A stretch of DNA of 35,042 bases, from assembly GCA_903858655.1 (NCBI GenBank), contig CAIOJS010000490.1:1-35042 (forward strand). The letters are read 5' to 3'. The notes under the pieces were generated by a model that saw only the letters and a list, made by a program, of their open reading frames with translations, was not told the DNA's origin and did no database searches. Below are positions 32,811-35,042 of the stretch, piece after piece. The translations under genes were made by a program, and so were the position numbers. Numbering within the stretch: position 1 is the first letter of the stretch; every line of letters starts with the position of its first letter. Source of the DNA: an uncultured bacterium. GTDB lineage: Bacteria > Bacteroidota > Bacteroidia > Bacteroidales > CAIWKO01.

Positions 32811-33953
32811 CTATATTTTATTTCTCCGCTTTATGCGGATAGGTTTTAGTTTTATTTTTAATAATGTGGGCATAGTATCACCTAGCAAAAACCCCCATGG
32901 TTTCAGTGGTTCAATGTGGTCAAAAATAAGTTTTACAATCGCAAGTAAAGGAACCGACAAAAACATACCCGACACCCCCCACAATGCATTCCCGGCTATG
33001 ATAGCGATTATTGCGAATAGCGCATTTATCTTCACTTTCGATGCAACAATCTTTGGAACAATAAAATTGTTATCAATTAATTGAATAAAATAGTGAATTG
33101 CCAAAACATACACGGCGTACCAAGCATTATCTTTTGTAACAATAGCAACCATCATGGGCAACGATACAGCAATAAGCCCGCCTATATACGGAATAAGGTT
33201 CAGTAATCCTCCAATAATCCCTAGTAGAATAGCATAATCAATCCCAAGTATCAGAAGACCGATAGAATTTAGTGATGCAACTATAACAAATTCAATCAAA
33301 AGTCCTATCAAATACCGTTGTATAACAGTTTTAATCTGTTTAATAATTTCCGAAACTTTTTGCTGATTGTGCGCACTAAAAATTCTGTGAATAAAATCCA
33401 ACAATAATGAGTGGTAATACAAAATCAAAAAAGTATAAACAGGAACCAAAAACATCACCATGAGCCAACCACCAATACTGACCAACGTTTGACCAATACT
33501 AGCACTACTTATGTTGATCAATTCTCCTTTCGACTTGGCAATCCATTCACGTATCCTAGTTGCGTCAACATTAAAGTATCCCGATGCCCATGTTATAGAT
33601 TGATTGAGCATCAAAGTAAACTTCTCCACCAAAGTTGGCCACGATTCGCTAAATCGGCTTGCTTGCGAATACATCAAAACACCAAACCCTGCCACAACCA
33701 CAAAAGTCAGTAACAAAGTCAGCACAATTGCTAAGATTCTGTGTAATTTTCTTCGAACAAAAAAGTTCACCACAGGATGCAATACAATGGCAATAATAAG
33801 TGCAAAAACTAATGGAATAATAATGCTTCGACATAAGTACAATATTGTGATAAACACAAATAGACCAACAAAACCGATGCTGATCTTTGCATAAAATGGT
33901 ATATGGAATTCTTTAACTGTCACGGCTTTCACAGTTCTTATCTTTTTTCTCAA
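32811..33953 (-). CDS. AI-2E family transporter
   Basis: The protein of up to 380 residues has the AI-2E/UPF0118 layout: two N-terminal membrane helices, an amphipathic loop region, and a C-terminal cluster of helices with LLGIIGGLLNLIPYIGGLIAVSLPMMVAI and NNFIVPKIVASKVKINALFAIIAIIAGNALWG. Members include exporters of autoinducer-2 and Na+/H+ antiporters, so the substrate is open. The start is not certain: the frame begins at TTG 33953, which overlaps the upstream gene by 41 bases; GTG at 33932 or 33923 overlaps less. It is co-transcribed with GH130 and the glycosyltransferase. Confidence 0.88.
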   Translation of the reverse strand: MRKKIRTVKAVTVKEFHIPFYAKISIGFVGLFVFITILYLCRSIIIPLVFALIIAIVLHPVVNFFVRRKLHRILAIVLTLLLTFVVVAGFGVLMYSQASRFSESWPTLVEKFTLMLNQSITWASGYFNVDATRIREWIAKSKGELINISSASIGQTLVSIGGWLMVMFLVPVYTFLILYYHSLLLDFIHRIFSAHNQQKVSEIIKQIKTVIQRYLIGLLIEFVIVASLNSIGLLILGIDYAILLGIIGGLLNLIPYIGGLIAVSLPMMVAIVTKDNAWYAVYVLAIHYFIQLIDNNFIVPKIVASKVKINALFAIIAIIAGNALWGVSGMFLSVPLLAIVKLIFDHIEPLKPWGFLLGDTMPTLLKIKLKPIRIKRRNKI

Positions 33954-34320
33954 AAAGATGGTGTATCACATAGTGCCCAAACGATTTAATGGCTTCTGGA
34001 TGTTGAGCAATTATGTTTGTAACCCCATATTGCACCACAGAACCAAATAGCTTTCTTCCCACATTATCTGTGTTCCCAACAACTATTTTTTTCGAAAGAT
34101 ATCCTCCTGCCAAACCAAGCGAAGTACTTAGTATCGTATTCATCAACGATGACGACGAAGTTATATCTCTCAATGTGCTTTTTAAAAGATTAACGGGCTT
34201 AAAACTTTCATAGACAGCAATGGCATGTTCTCTCAAAAGGTGCTTATCAATGGCTTGCTCTATTTCTAAAACCTTGATAGCATTTTTGAGTTGCACCCTA
34301 GAAGTTATATTCTTTTGCAT
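33913..34320 (-). CDS. Conserved hypothetical protein of the YtxH-holin cluster
   Basis: The 135-residue protein opens with a helical stretch (RVQLKNAIKVLEIEQAIDKHLLREHAIAVYESFKPVNLLKSTLRDI), then a short hydrophobic section (LSTSLGLAGGYLSKKIVVG) and FGSVVQYGVTNIIAQHPE. I recall similar proteins following YtxH and holin-X-like genes in Bacteroidota, without known function. It starts 6 bases after the preceding gene and overlaps the next by up to 41 bases. A peripheral membrane role is plausible. Confidence 0.75.
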   Translation of the reverse strand: MQKNITSRVQLKNAIKVLEIEQAIDKHLLREHAIAVYESFKPVNLLKSTLRDITSSSSLMNTILSTSLGLAGGYLSKKIVVGNTDNVGRKLFGSVVQYGVTNIIAQHPEAIKSFGHYVIHHLFEKKDKNCESRDS

Positions 34321-34326
34321 ATAAAT

Positions 34327-34668
34327 TTAATTAAGTATTTTCTTTATAAAATAATTGCCCATCACTCTTTTGAGCCAATTAAACATAAACACACGTAAAA
34401 CAAACATCACCAAACCATAAAACCCTGCTACAGCAAAAAAACCATAATAGAGTTTCCCCAATAAATCGCCTAACCAAAATGATGCGCCCATACTTAAAAA
34501 AAGCACAAAGGCTAATAACAATAGGTAAATTAAAGAGCGAGAGATGCACGACGAAGCAAAATCAGATGTTTTGTCCAACATTTTAAGCTTCACCAACTCA
34601 AAACTTGTTTTGCCAAATTCAGTGGCTTCGCCTAAAAGCGATTCAATCGTATGTCTGTTTTCTTCCAT
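34327..34668 (-). CDS. Holin-X-like small membrane protein (DUF1469 type)
   Basis: The 113-residue protein has a helical N-terminal part (TIESLLGEATEFGKTSFELVKLKMLDKTSDFASS) followed by two membrane helices (LIYLLLLAFVLFLSMGASFWLGDLLG and YYGFFAVAGFYGLVMFVLRVF) and a basic end. This is the layout of the phage-holin-family/Actinobacterial holin-X group, which in chromosomes is usually not phage-related and often sits beside YtxH genes, as here. Function in envelope stress is suspected from such contexts, not shown. No other phage genes are near. Confidence 0.8.
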   Translation of the reverse strand: MEENRHTIESLLGEATEFGKTSFELVKLKMLDKTSDFASSCISRSLIYLLLLAFVLFLSMGASFWLGDLLGKLYYGFFAVAGFYGLVMFVLRVFMFNWLKRVMGNYFIKKILN

Positions 34669-34821
34669 GATTTCTGTTATTTTAAGACAAACACCAAGGC
34701 ATAAGGTATAATTCTCGCAACTTTTAAGTACTCCTTTTAATGCGCCCTTAAAAAGAATAATTGCTAATGGCTACCTTCTGCCTTCAGTGCTTACCTCAAT
34801 TCTTATTCTTAATTCTCCAAT

Positions 34822-35042
34822 CTAAGATTCCTTAACCTTCGTCTTGTCAGGTTCAATAAAGTCGGAAACATTTTCCCGTGCTTTATTATACTTTTCCGAG
34901 ACGGTATCAATAAATTCATTGAATTTATCTTTCATTGCATCTGAATAATCCCCACTCTTATCGCATATTTTCTTGCGGGTTATCGTACCTTTTTCGGGGG
35001 CAAATAAAATTCCTAAAATTGCGCCGGCGGCAACGCCTGCCA
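34822..35042 (-). CDS. YtxH domain protein, cut by the window end
   Basis: The frame runs to the window edge on its 5-prime side and stops at TAG (34822-34824). The visible 73 residues read AGVAAGAILGILFAPEKGT, then ITRKKICDKSGDYSDAMKDK, and a charged end. The glycine-rich hydrophobic segment followed by FAPEKG and a coiled coil is the YtxH (Gas vesicle-like) pattern, a family of small stress-linked membrane proteins. It heads the minus-strand cluster down to MlaD. The 153-base gap to the next gene has no clear terminator. Confidence 0.85.
   Translation of the reverse strand, partial: AGVAAGAILGILFAPEKGTITRKKICDKSGDYSDAMKDKFNEFIDTVSEKYNKARENVSDFIEPDKTKVKES

Noticed and set aside
34327-34668. 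Prophage remnant suggested by the holin-like protein
   Set aside because: The holin-X type is usually chromosomal and paired with YtxH, as here; no other phage gene is present.

Overview
The window is a chromosomal stretch of a Bacteroidota bacterium. The sequence shows promoters with the Bacteroidota -7 box TAnnTTTG in front of several genes, a secreted protein with a type A sorting domain of the type IX secretion system, a TamB gene followed by a lipoprotein form of TamA (TamL), and little use of Shine-Dalgarno sites. The lineage within the phylum cannot be fixed from the sequence alone.

Layout. 1-7008: an unrecognised cytosolic protein, a sorting-domain protein, an M50-type membrane protease (minus strand), gyrB, an SDR oxidoreductase and an exported protein. 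7080-7154: tRNA-Val(GAC). 7565-8038: two small minus-strand genes, one of the DUF6496 type. 8039-8863: a gene-free regulatory stretch holding two divergent promoters, a 41-bp-period palindromic array and a 7-bp-period array. 8864-12865: a tight operon of an acidic protein, bacterioferritin, a flavin reductase, an old yellow enzyme, CbpA and CbpM. 13031-20326: tamB and tamL. 20327-21637: a 42-bp-period palindromic array, part of which is an open frame. 21638-22606: an unrecognised protein. 22784-26729: minus-strand stress genes (UspA-like, CsbD-like, a lmo0937-like micro-membrane protein, a YXWGXW-type surface protein with a 14-residue repeat tail, and a His-rich lipoprotein-like peptide), separated by 7-bp-period repeats. 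26838-35042: minus-strand MlaD-MlaF-MlaE lipid transport genes, a glycosyltransferase fused to a glycosidase-like domain, a GH130 enzyme, an AI-2E family permease, a conserved hypothetical, a holin-X-like protein and a truncated YtxH protein.

Main discovery. Five promoters here (8064-8129, 8769-8833, 24495-24559, 26339-26403, 26771-26835) share one architecture: two direct half-sites of consensus tGAATyrTGTAA whose cores start exactly 21 bp apart, the second starting exactly 32 bp before the -7 box. All five drive genes with a stress or envelope flavour. This looks like the regulon of one activator that binds tandem sites two helical turns apart, in the manner of LytTR-type regulators. The regulator itself is not in the window.

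Two non-coding arrays (41 bp and 42 bp periods, each unit centred on a perfect or near-perfect palindrome) and a family of heptamer repeats are the other unexplained structures. All family names come from reading the translations by eye; no database search was run.
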